A stretch of 64,000 nt of DNA from Puccinia triticina (taxonomy: Eukaryota; Basidiomycota; Pucciniomycetes; Pucciniales; Pucciniaceae): positions 2,666,001-2,730,000 of the forward strand of contig NC_070564.1 of NCBI RefSeq assembly GCF_026914185.1, given 5' to 3'. Shown here one piece after another: positions 1-10,121 of the stretch. Under the pieces are notes generated by a model. It did not search any database, had not been told where the DNA came from, and saw only the letters and a program-made list of their open reading frames with translations. A program made the translations under genes and the position numbers. Within the stretch, counting starts at the first letter, position 1. Each line of letters begins with the position of its first letter.

Positions 1-188
1 CCATCCGACGGTCTTTGGAAACACCTCTGGGTGCGGGACCTGTGTGCCCAAGCTGTACTTTCTTGATGGGGCCACTTGACGTATCAGTGTGCTCCAGATT
101 GTTCGTGGCGATAGACCGCCTACAGACTGTTTTTTTCGGGACACTAACAGTGGTGTCTCTTTGTTTTTGCGTGTTGTTGGTGAAACAG

Positions 189-1352
189 ATGCCTGTTCGA
201 CACTCCTTGACCGACTGCAAGGTCAACTTGGATCAAGCCCCGGCCCCCCCTGCCGATGGGAAGACTTACACCCCTGCCGAATGTGAGGGGATGACGGCCA
301 ACCAACGATTGTTTGTGGCGGCGCACCCAAACTTCTGGAAGACTGCTCCGGACGATGAGTCCGATGACGACGAAGAGGAGCCAGCCTTGCCCACCGGTTC
401 GGGAGCCCGACAAATGGATGCCCCACCTCCAGGAGCTTTCCCTGGTGAGAAGGCCCAAGATGCGGCGACAGCGGCTGCTACCAAGCAGATCCGCAAGCTG
501 AAAGTAGAAGCTGATCCGATGGATGTGGATTAAACTCCGGTGTACGTCAAGCTCTATCGCTTGGCAGCCATGTTGGACCACCTCGATACCAACCTTGGTA
601 ATGTTTTCCGGGGCTGGAACTACAAGAACTGCCCCTACTACGAGGGCTCTCTCGGCGTTGATGTTCGCCGTTGGTTGAACACATTGACAATCAATTTGAA
701 GAGCCGCCAGGCCCATCCAGACGTCTGGCACTTGGCAGGAATCCGACTCCTCCAAGGCAAAGCTTACACCGACTATGAGGACTCCATCGCCTTGGAGACC
801 GCTCCGGAGGACTGGGCCAGTTTCACCACCTGGCTGATCGGACTCAACCCGATCTCCGTCTCACAGCAAGTTATCGCCAAAGAGTGCGACGCCCTTGCCC
901 AGCTCCCGAATGAATCCTGTCAATCATTCTACGATCGGTTCCGCGAATGGCAGTCACGGGCAAAGAACTACAACTTCCCCTACCATGAAGCAACGGGGTT
1001 CGTGAGCCGACTGAACAAGGCTCTCAACCGCAAGATGGTCGCATTGATGAACACCGAAGAGCGACCCGGCACCCCAATGATGTTTGCCCAAATTGTGGTG
1101 GCGGCTTTGGATGAAGACCGATTGTATCGAAAGGGTCAGGCCCTTCAAGCAACCGCCTCCAACGCCTCTGCCTCCGGCTCCGGTTCCAACAAACAAGCCT
1201 CCAAGGGCACCGACTCCAAACCCAGAAAGAAGTCCGGGGTCACCTGTTACAACTGCAGGGCCGAGGGCCATGTCTCGTCCAAATGTCCCGAAACCAAGAC
1301 CAAGAAGCAAAAGGCCTATGAGGCCAAAGGTAAAAAATCTTTAAAAGAGTAG
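189..1352 (+). pseudogene. gag of G1, interrupted by an in-frame stop
   Basis: This is the structural capsid protein of the retrotransposon. The frame opens with ATG at 189 after a T-rich stretch ending in CAG that could be a leader splice acceptor. It runs through an acidic/proline-rich N-terminal part (DDESDDDEEE near 355-380), meets TAA at 531-533, and continues in the same frame with gag-type sequence (Trp-rich segment near 800-960) to TAG at 1350. A CCHC zinc knuckle (C-x2-C-x4-H-x4-C, CYNCRAEGHVSSKC) lies near 1246-1290. Because both halves share one frame and only one stop separates them, I read this as a nonsense mutation rather than two genes. A short start at ATG 570 is possible but would lose the N-terminal part. 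Confidence 0.75.
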
Positions 1353-1381
1353 TCGGTGGACAGCAGTCTCTTCCACTGACG

Positions 1382-4180
1382 TTGTTGTCATCTTGTGTAT
1401 CCCCTCCAGATTCCCTTTCTAGTAGTATTAGTCCGGAAATCTACCCAGTGAATACCTATGTTGACCCTGAGCGCGCTAAGTCTCGAGCTGTTGAGCCGAG
1501 CATTGTTGAGCCTAAGGCCTGTGAGCCAGAAGCTAGTGAGACCGCTGATCACCCAGGCATGGGGACAGCATTGCCCTGGAGTCCATTGAGCGACCTCGAG
1601 GTTTTGAGAGACAGTTTGGGTTCGTCGAGTAACGACCAACTGTCATCCGTCTTAGATGAAGACAAACGTTTGTGTGTAGATTTCCATCACACAGTGGCGG
1701 GGCGCCTGGCCAGGCTCCTCCTGGACACAGGCGCTGGTTCGTCTTATATGTCTTCCAAACTCGCTAGTGATAGAGGATTGGTTTTGCCCACCTCTAAGGA
1801 CACATTTCAAGTGTCTGGGGCTTTCGGCGATGTCATTAAAAACAACAAAACTGCCGATGTACCTGTATGTTTTGCCGGCATTGGCATGATAGTCACATGT
1901 CGAGTCGCACCTTTGTCCTCTTTCGACCTCATCTTAGGTCGCGATTGGATTGCGGAGCACGTAGTCTCCACCAACTGGGGGACCAATGAGTGGGTCCTCC
2001 GCGATGAAAATACTAATCATATTTCTTTCTTCCCTACAGCCTCTTCCCTGACACCGGTATCCGCCCATACTCTGTTATCTATAACAGAGGAATACGGGCA
2101 GCCTCTGTCGAAGGAGCAAGTACGGCGACGGGCAGCGGCCTTCGCAACAGACTGCTACCTTAATTTGATTTCAGACGGTACAGTTTTGGGTCCTCAAGAG
2201 GAGCCCACCTCACAACTGCCATCGACTTTCCCAGCCGATGGGCCTCTAAAAAACAAACTCATCACGCTGACTAACGAGTTTTCCACTCTGTTTGACGAGC
2301 TTGAGCAGGCTACAGATCGTGAAAGGGTGATTGAACACCTGATTGACACGGGTGACGCTAAGCCGGTATATCAACCGGTCAGGCAGATGTCGCCAATGCT
2401 GCTGGGGGAATTGAAAGATAGACTAGCTAAGTTACAAAAAGCCGGATTTATTCGGCCTTCTACTTCTGCCTGGTCATCCCCCATCCTTTTTGCTAAAAAT
2501 CCCAACTCGGGTAAACTTTGTCTGTGTGTAGACTACCGGGCTCTGAACGCGGTCACGAAGAAGGACCGCCATCCCATTCCTTTGATTCAAGAATGTTTTG
2601 ATTTGCTCCGAGGAGCGCGCTACTTCTCAAAGGTGGACCTCCAACAAGGATTCCACCAAATGAAAATCGCCGAGAAGGATGTGCCGCGTACTGCCTTTGG
2701 TACGAAATACGGGCACTACGAATGGCTTGTTATGCCATTCGGGCTGGTGAATGCACCCAGTACTTTTCAGCGTATGATGACGCATATACTCCGTGAGTTC
2801 ATTGATGTGTTCGTCCAAGTCTACTTGGACGACATCTTGATCTACTCTAAAGATGAAGACGAACATCTGCAGCATGTGCGGAAAGTCTTCGAGGTCCTCC
2901 GCCGGGAGGAGCTCAAGTGCAGCGGCGCCAAGTGTTCCTTTGGCCAGACTGAAATTCAATTCGTGGGACACATTGTCTCTCATAACTCCATCCGTCCAAT
3001 GCAGGACAAACTCGATGCCATCAATGAGTGGCCGCGCCCAGCGACGGTCCATGATGTGCGCTCTTTTCTGGGATTGAGCAGCTACTACAGGCGCTACGTG
3101 AAAAACTTCTCCAAGTTAGCTTCGCCTCTCCATGACTTGACTGCTGGTAATGTTACCAAACGTCAAGCGATTTCGTGGTTACCTGTCCACAAGGTCGCGT
3201 TTAAACTGTTAAAACAGGCTCTGACTTCAGCACCGGTATTGATCATGCCGGACCTGACCAAACCCTTCACTATCAAGACGGACGCATCCGACTATGCTGT
3301 CGGCGCGGTCCTACTGCAAACTGCCAAAGACGAGAAGCCCCATCCAGTTGCTTTCGAGTCTTGTAAGCTCAACTCTGCACAGCGCGGCTATCCAGCGCAG
3401 GAAAGAGAATTGTTGGCCATCCTCCATGCTTGGAGGAAGTGGAAGATTTATCTCGAGGGGGCCGTCGCCACGACCGTGGTGTACACTGATCATGCCTCTC
3501 TCCAATACCTCGCGACCCAAAAATTACCAACGCCTCGCCTCATCCAATGGATAGATGAGTTTTCCAAAATGGATATAAAAGTAAAATACAAAAAAGGTTG
3601 CGAAAATGTTGTGCCAGACGCATTATCGCGCCGCGCAGACTTAGCCTTGATCAATGAAATAGGCGATAACTTCCATGAAACTGACTGGCCTTTGATTATT
3701 CCCTACCTGAAGGATGGCCGACCCGTGCCGGACGATGTCCCAGAAGGTCTTGTTAAACAAGCAGAAGATTCTGCCGAACTTTTCGAATACAATCCCATAG
3801 CCGAGACCCTGATGTATCTGGGCCGGCCAGGGCTGAAGGAGCAATCACCGTTCATCGCTTTCCCTCACCGTTTTGCCCTTCTTACCCAGCTGCACGATGA
3901 TATGGGCCATTGTGGCAGGGATTGTAACCTGCAGCTCCTCCAGGGGCGCGGCTGGTGGCCTCGACGATATGAGGATGTCAAAAACTACATTCGTACGTGC
4001 TCTTCTTGTCAGATCCACGAGCGGGCGCATGAATCCCAGGAGACGGGACCGCAGATTCCCCTCCCGGCAGTTGGCCCTTTTGAGCGTTGGGCCGCCGACT
4101 TTATCTCCATTCCGGAGAGCTACGCTAATAAGTATACGTGGATCTTAACAATGATAGACGCGAACCTGAATGTAGCCTAA
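1382..4180 (+). pseudogene. pol of G1, first part: protease, RT, RNase H, integrase N-terminus
   Basis: The frame differs from gag and has no good ATG at its start (first Met near 1559), so it was probably made with gag by frameshift or splicing. Domains in order: aspartic protease (LLLDTGAGSSYMS near 1720-1760); reverse transcriptase with FVQVYLDDIL near 2810-2840 (catalytic YLDD) and CVDYRALN near 2524-2550; RNase H (IKTDASDYAVGAVL near 3275, YTDHASLQYL near 3483); tether ending VPDALSRRADL near 3611; integrase zinc finger HHCC (HDDMGHCG, then CSSCQ near 3893-4015); first catalytic Asp of integrase (WAADF near 4090). From base 4160 the reading frame runs into inserted DNA and stops at 4180. 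Confidence 0.9.
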
Positions 4181-4988
4181 ACAAAGATCACCAATATAAT
4201 TTGGTTGTGGATTTGCAACAACAGCAAAAAAAAGTGCAACAAAAAAAAGCGACCGACATGCCGAGTAGCCTCCCCGGGAAGCGAGTGCTTTAACAGCTGG
4301 AACGGACCAGTCATTGAGGCTCAATGACCGGAACGACCTGGCCATCGAGGGAGTTGTGTGTTCCCCCTCCCCGTGGCCGGTTGTACCGCTTGGCGCTCAT
4401 CTACATGTGTCAGCATATATCGGCGATCACGCTTGATGGCCGGGTAGCTGGTCCGTACCGGTCATCAAGGCTGAACTCTTGATGCCGGGTGTGTATATTC
4501 TACTTTCTCATACATCTGGCCATCGAAAGGAGTGTGAAATGTCCTCTCAATGGCTGGGGTCATCGAGAGCAACACACTACTCGATAGCCGGCCATCAAGA
4601 GGGTGTACACACTCCCATCGATGGCCCGTCTATTCCAGTCATTGAGGGGAGTGTGAATCTCCTCTCGATCATTGTCAGGTACACACTCCCTTTGCGACCT
4701 GAAGAACAACTCACCAAGCCTTCAATGGCCGACCCCGACCGGTCATCGAGAGGGGATCAAACTACTCCCCTCAATGAACATTTCATTCCGGCCATTCTGG
4801 TCCGTTCCAGTATGACCAATACCCGCGCCGGCGATTGGTATCGGTCATACTGGATGAGATCCGCCCGCGGCTGGGTGGGAGGGTGGGCACCTGAGATGGT
4901 CAGCATACGTACTTGACATTTTTTTTGTGTGTACATAACCACGGTGATTCTACCAAAGCAGAATTGCTTAGGCTAGATTCATCTCCCC
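4160..4988. mobile_element. 829-bp non-autonomous TIR transposon inside G1 integrase, 9-bp TSD
   Basis: The 9-bp string ATGATAGAC stands at 4151-4159 and again at 4989-4997, flanking the insert exactly and restoring the integrase frame when one copy is counted. Ends are inverted repeats: left TGAATGTAGCCTAAACAA (from about 4167) against right TTGCTTAGGCTAGATTCA (4966-4983), with a further GATCACC/GGTGATTC match inside. A 9-bp TSD with such TIRs fits a Mutator-like MITE (inference). The interior (about 4280-4860) is full of degenerate CCGGTCATCGAG-type palindromes related to the array at 6551-7817. No coding capacity was seen. Confidence 0.85.
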
Positions 4989-5980
4989 ATGATAGACCAC
5001 TGTACTTCTTGGCCGATTGCTATCCCCATGAAGGAAGCAACGGCAACGGCCATTGCGGAGGCACTTCTTAATCACGTCATCACCCCGTTTGGTTTACCAC
5101 GGGAATTTCTGACGGACAGAGGAGCAAACTTTCTAGCTAAAGGCTTAACTAGCTTCCTCAAGGCTGGCAAAATCAGCAAACTCAACACTTCGGGCTATCA
5201 CCCCCGGACAAATGGCAAATGTGAGCGTTACAACGGCATCTTGGAGGCCGCTCTGTTCCGACTCAACAAGACCGGTGATCCCTCCAAATGGGAGGACTTT
5301 TTACCGGCGGCTTTATTCTCAACGCGTATCGTGTGATTGTGAGCGATAGCAGCGGGTTTTCACCCTTTGAACTCACATACGGAGTTAAACTGCGACTTGC
5401 CTGCGACCCCGTTCCAGCAATTGCATCTGATGCGGCTTTCCTGGGAGAGGAGGAGCTGCGTGCTCGCATTGGCGAGATCAATAAAACTCGCCTTGAGGCT
5501 TTGGGACAAACGGCCGTCCGAGCCGAACGTAACAAGGCCGCCTTTGACCGCAAGACTAAGTTTGCCAGGGATTTTGATTCCTTCGTGGTCGGTCAAGCTG
5601 TGAAGCTGCGCAACAAGTCCCATACCAAGGGACAGGCGCGTCGGTTTGGACCTTTTGAGATTAAGAGAGTTCTTGAAAATAATGTGTACATCCTACGGGA
5701 TCAAAACGGCGACGACTACTCCCGACCAGTAAACGGCAACGATCTCCGACCGGTAGCCCTGCGATCTCTCATCCCAAACAATATGTGGTCGACACCTCCG
5801 GCCATCATTCTCAAAGACAAGCAGAAGGCCGCCCGTGTCGCCAAAGCCCTTATCAAGAAGACCAAATCGGTTGCCAAACTCCCGCCACCAAAGTCCCGGA
5901 TCAAGATCACCGGCCGCTTTGCTACTGCAAACCGTTTGGAACCCTTGGCATCTTCCGGGGATGGGACCTCCCCTCCTTAG
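4989..5980 (+). pseudogene. pol of G1, second part: integrase core and C-terminus
   Basis: This continues the integrase catalytic core after the 829-bp insertion. The second Asp is in FLTDRGANF near 5115-5140 and the Glu in NGKCERYNGILE near 5210-5245, so all three DDE residues survive across the two halves. The first frame closes at 5334 and homology continues from about 5340 in another frame (SGFSPFELTYG), so a small indel lies near 5325-5345. The C-terminal part is basic (KRVLENNVYILRDQNGDDY near 5665-5715) and ends at 5978-5980. A purine tract (5979-5989, mostly G) follows directly, as expected for plus-strand priming. Confidence 0.85.
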
Positions 5981-5989
5981 GGGGGGGGG

Positions 5990-6550
5990 ATGGTTGTAGC
6001 CGTGCCCGTGACACCCGGACACCGGCTCCATGGTTCACCTGACCCTTGCCCTCCCAACGGGCTTGGGCCTTCATCTCGTTTCAGGATTCTCCGCCCTTCC
6101 GGCGGGCTCCGACTTCACCCTCGCCCTGACGACAGGCTTGGGTATTCTTACGACCAGCGCCCCCGCCTCAAGATGACGAGGGCGCCCCTGCCTACGGTTC
6201 TTTTCTCCCTATGTGCTTCCATGTTTGGGCTTTAGGCCCGTTTCCGTTGTTGTATTCCGGCTTGCTCCTAAGATACCTCGCCGGTTACCTTCCATTTCTT
6301 CTTGTTACGCCCGAGTCTCTCAGGGCTCTCCCTGAGAGAGCGCTTTTCTTGTTGACGACTTCTCATGATAGCCGCAGGGTATAAATAGACCCTGCTGGCC
6401 CGTTGTTTTCCCTTTTTCCTCACTCTTCTACATAGTACAAATTACATACGTACTCCTTTGAGCTTTCACACTCTTTACACGTGCCATTTCACACAGCTTT
6501 CACCTGTCCCGCGTAGCCTATAGCCTACCCCGCTATACTCACACAACCGG
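5990..6550 (+). repeat. 3' LTR of G1
   Basis: The segment starts TGGTTGTAGCC directly after the G-rich polypurine tract and ends with ...ACACAACC, the inverted partner of its start. A TATA box (GGGTATAAATAGACC near 6378-6392) lies inside, as in an LTR promoter. The end base is not certain: the terminal A expected from TG...CA ends is not visible, because the sequence passes directly into the palindromic repeat array. With no second copy in the window the limits rest only on these signals. Confidence 0.7.
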
Positions 6551-7817
6551 TCATCCAGAGGACTCATACCTCTCAATGACCGGTGCGGACCGGTCATCAG
6601 TCACACCTCTCAATGACCGGTGTGTACCGGTCATTGAGGGGAGGTGCTACTCTCGATGACCGGTCTTTACCGGTCATTGAGGGGACTCCCACCTCTCAAT
6701 GACCGGCGTGGACCGGTCATCAGTCACACCTCCCAATGACCGGTCACCACTGGTCATCGAGAAGACTCACACCTCTCGATGATCGGTCAGACCGGTCATT
6801 GAGGGGACTCACACCTCTCGATGACCGGTCATCTCCGGTCATCGAGGTGAGTCACATTTCTCAATGACCGGTCAGACCAGTCATCCAGGGTAATAACACC
6901 TCTTGATGACCGGTGTGTACCAGTCATTGAGGGGAGGTGCTACTCTCAATGACCGGTTGGTCTGACCGGTCATTGAGAGGAGATGTTACTCCCCTCAATG
7001 ACCGGCACAGACCGTTCATCAAGAGGAGATGTTACTCCCCTCGATGACCGGCACAGACCGGTCATCAAGAGATGTGACTCACCTCAATGACCGATCATCA
7101 CCGGTCATCAAGTGTTATTACCCTTGATGACCGGTCTGACCAGTCATTGAGTGGTGTGAGCGGTGTGAGCCCTCTCGATGACCAACCGGTCATCGGGAGC
7201 ATCGAGAGGTGTGAGTCCCTTCGATGACCGGTCTGTGCCGGTCACCGAGGGGAGAAGCACCTCCTCTCGATGACCGGTCAGACCGACCAGTCATTGAGAG
7301 TAGCGCCTCCCCTCGATGACTGGTACACACCGGTCATCCAGAGGAGGTGTTATTCCCCTCGATGACCGGTCTGACTGGTCATTGAGGGATGTGACTCACC
7401 TTGATGACCGGTCATCACCGGTCATTGAGAGGTGTTATTACCCTCGATGACCGGTCTGACCGGTCATTGAGAGATGTGACTCACCTTGATGACCGGTCAT
7501 TGAGAGGAGGTGTTATTAGCCTTGATGACCGGTGTGACCGATTATCAAGGTGTGAGTCCCCTTGATGAACAGGTCTGTGCCGGTCATCGGGAGGTGTGAC
7601 CGGTCCGCGCCGGTCATTGAGAGGTGTGAGTCCCCTCGGTGACCGGCACAGACCGGTCATCAAGAGGAGATGTTACTCCCCTTGATGACCGGCACAGACC
7701 GGTCATCAAGAGGTGTGATTTCTGTGATTTCCCTCAATGACCGGCGGTCCGGTACAGACTGGTCATTGAGAGGAGATGTTAATCCGCTCAATGCCAGTCT
7801 GTACCGGTCATGGATAT
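6551..7817. repeat. Palindromic TGACCGGTCA-type repeat array
   Basis: About 1.27 kb is made almost wholly of variants of CTCAATGACCGGT, a spacer of roughly 2-6 bases, then ACCGGTCATTGAG, joined by short linkers such as GGGGACTCACACCT or AGGAGGTGTTACTCC. Each unit is self-complementary and could form a hairpin. Unit spacing is irregular, unlike a clean satellite. Related sequence occurs in a 43-bp tandem form at 22508-22715 and degenerate inside the TIR element at 4160-4988. ORFs crossing it are chance frames. CpG in CCGG is preserved in many units and changed to CAGG/CTGG in others. Confidence 0.9.
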
Positions 7818-7854
7818 CAGGAGGATCAAGTGGGGTGTGTTTGTACATAGCCCA

Positions 7855-8170
7855 GTTGAAGTTGTAGGCACTCCAGCTCTGGCTGGAGTGCACAGTACTG
7901 CACTCCCCTTTTGAGGAGGAGAAATATCAGGAATGGAGTGCTGAGGGAATGCACTCCAATCTGATGGAGTGAGACTCATGGGCACTCATTACATTTCCTG
8001 GCCACTGGAGTTCTTTGTGGTGCACTCCAAAGAGTCTTGAGTCCCCGGTTCTGCACTCCAATTGACTTGGAGTACTCTAGTCTGTACTCCAACAATCATT
8101 GGAGTGCACACTCCATACACTCACTTTTGGAGTGCTTTTGGGATTTTTTTGGAGTGCATTTAGGCTGACC
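7855..8170. repeat. Cluster of GGAGTGCA / TGCACTCC motifs
   Basis: Within about 310 bp the 8-mer core GGAGTGCA or its complement TGCACTCC (with near forms GGAGTACT, GGAGTGCT) recurs more than a dozen times in both orientations, separated by unique sequence. It directly follows the palindrome array but is unrelated to it in sequence. It could be the subterminal region of another DNA transposon; I see no coding sequence. Confidence 0.7.
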
Positions 8171-8420
8171 CAAAAAATACTTCGCAACATGTCTATACTT
8201 TTTTAATCAATTCAGATTTTTGTTGTGACCTGCATTTGGCCAAGCTTGGAATAGCTAGTCGGGTTGGGCAACAGCATTTCCCTGTCTACACCAAGGCCAA
8301 AAGTTGGGGGGACGACAAATATAAAAGGGGGCCGTGGTCGGAGAAGTGTCCCAGTCAGGCCCCTGGGAGGTATTGACTGGCTCTGCTGTAATTGTCGTCC
8401 TCCCAGAGAGTGTCTTACAG
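8171..8420. other. Unassigned interval
   Basis: No domain, no convincing ORF and no repeat partner was recognised; short open frames here look like chance. Confidence 0.4.
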
Positions 8421-8532
8421 TAAAAATCATTAATTACATTGATAACTCCTTTTGTCGCGCAGCGTTCACAGACCCTACAGTGGGGAAATGCTGCGCAAAA
8501 AAAGGAGTTGTTGACGTAATTAGTGATTTTTA
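8421..8532. mobile_element. 112-bp foldback MITE
   Basis: Arms of about 45 bases are inverted copies: left TAAAAATCATTAATTACA... and right ...TAATTAGTGATTTTTA, continuing through AACTCCTTTT and a GCGCAGC core next to the loop. Arms differ by a few substitutions and a 2-3 base indel in a T-run. A TA dinucleotide next to each end is compatible with a TA target duplication, but cannot be proven from one copy. Confidence 0.8.
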
Positions 8533-8612
8533 ATATTTTGTAGGTGCCCAACATGGATTTATCAAACCAATTCCACATGATGTAGATATCTAGGCCCAAA
8601 ACACACCCCATT

Positions 8613-9725
8613 CACCAGGGGAGATTTTGACGCACTCTCCAGAGAGTGCCATACTGTACCCTTTTTCCGTAACTGTGCTGGATGCCTTTGATGAAAGTAG
8701 TGCAAGAATTAATGAAAAATTCTGGAACTAATGCACAAATGATTTGAAACTGATCTTGGATTCATGCATAAACCATCCAGAAGTCATGCAGAAGTCAACT
8801 GGAAAACAACTGAAATGGAGTTGAAAACACTAAGAAACAATGGCCACAATCAAAGCATAATTCAATTTGAAGTGTTTGGTAATTAAGATGAATTATTGGG
8901 TTTCAATTCATATTATTTATATGTGCATGAAGGTGGTAATTGTTTTCACTTTGCTAATGTAACTGTCATGTGTGCGTGTGTCAGTTGGTTACAAATTGCA
9001 GGTTGGGCCTCCTTCAGATCAACAACATGTACATCCCTGTTAGAATGATGTGAAATGCCCATCTGAATTGGTATATTTCCCTAAAGAAGGCCGGTATCAT
9101 CTAGAATTGAGCCAAAAAAGGATGAAAATAGGGTGAAAATATGAGTCAAGTCAAGCTTGGAGGTGTGTGGTCCCAGATTTCAGATAGACATCCTGGCTTC
9201 TTAACATATATAAGCTTGTGAGTTGTTTTTGTGTTTGTTTGTTTTCCAATGTCTCCATGTACATGCATGTGAGTTTTTTTTTCCACTTTGCCAATGTCAC
9301 CTTTGTGTACACGCGTACATTAGGGTGACAGATCACTGGAGGCGCCTTTCACAGCTCCATTACAAGCAAACACTGGTCAGAAAGCCATGAAAGCCCCCGC
9401 AGGTCACATTTACATTGTTTGGAACCCCTTTGACATAGAGAAATTGATCAACAGAAATTCACCATAAATGAGTAATAGTTGGGCATTGATTAACTATGAT
9501 TTAATGACAGATTGTAATTAAGTTATACATAGAAAATTAAATGGTTCTATACAACATTGCACAAGGTCCTGTGATCATTCCGCATCACTTCTGACACACT
9601 TCCCATTGACTTCTGAAGAATTTATCAATGATTTCCTAATCCACATCTGACTCACATCAGACCCAGAACAACATAAAATTAGACTCTGGCACTCTCTGGA
9701 GAGTGTGTCAAAGTCTCCCCTGGTG
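8613..9725. mobile_element. 1.1-kb TIR element without recognisable transposase
   Basis: Terminal inverted repeats of about 39 bases are clear: CACCAGGGGAGATTTTGACG... at 8613 and its complement ...CAAAGTCTCCCCTGGTG ending at 9725, both containing the palindromic CACTCTCCAGAGAGTG. The bases ATT flank both sides (8610-8612, 9726-9728), a possible 3-bp target duplication. The interior is AT-rich with no domain, so the copy is non-autonomous. Superfamily is uncertain. Confidence 0.8.
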
Positions 9726-10078
9726 ATTATTGGATCAATGGAGTCAATTTGGAAACCATCACATTTCTATGCCAGGGCTGAAGTGAGACAGCCAATATAA
9801 GTCATTGAGATATAGGGCACACAAATTAGCACAGATTCACAGCTGACCAAGCATATCTAAAACACATAGGATGTGATATGTTGTCTAAACTTCCAACATA
9901 ATTGCTATGATGCCAAGTGTCAAGTATCCCTGGAGGAATCAACCAGAGGAGTGAGACAGGGACTCTCACCAGACACATCTTCATTTTACAGTCTCTACCC
10001 CGCGCGAAGTTGGGGTGATTGGATGCCCCAATCATGCAGATCGTGGATTGACTGGATAAACCAATCCCAATCATGGAA
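9726..10078. other. Unassigned interval
   Basis: No coding domain recognised. It contains locally repeated ATTGG/CCAAT words near 10015-10080 that may belong to the edge of the neighbouring hAT element. Confidence 0.4.
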
Positions 10079-10121
10079 TAGGTTGGTCCAACGTTCTCCA
10101 ATCAGGTAACGTTGGACTAAG

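Larger units (their letters stand above)
1..6550 (+). mobile_element. Ty3/Gypsy LTR retrotransposon G1, broken, 5' end outside the window
   Basis: Order seen: leader, gag with zinc knuckle, protease, reverse transcriptase, RNase H, integrase, purine tract, then one LTR. Protease before RT and integrase last is the Ty3/Gypsy order. No matching 5' LTR lies in the window, so the element starts to the left of base 1. It is dead: gag has an internal stop, integrase is split by an 829-bp insertion, and there is a further frameshift near 5325-5345. No chromodomain is recognisable after integrase, unlike element G2. Confidence 0.9.

Noticed and set aside
7481..7893. Several ORFs on both strands in the palindrome array
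   Set aside because: They translate the repeat unit itself and have no protein-like composition.
8255..8611. 118-codon minus-strand ORF
   Set aside because: It runs through a foldback MITE and non-coding DNA, with no domain.
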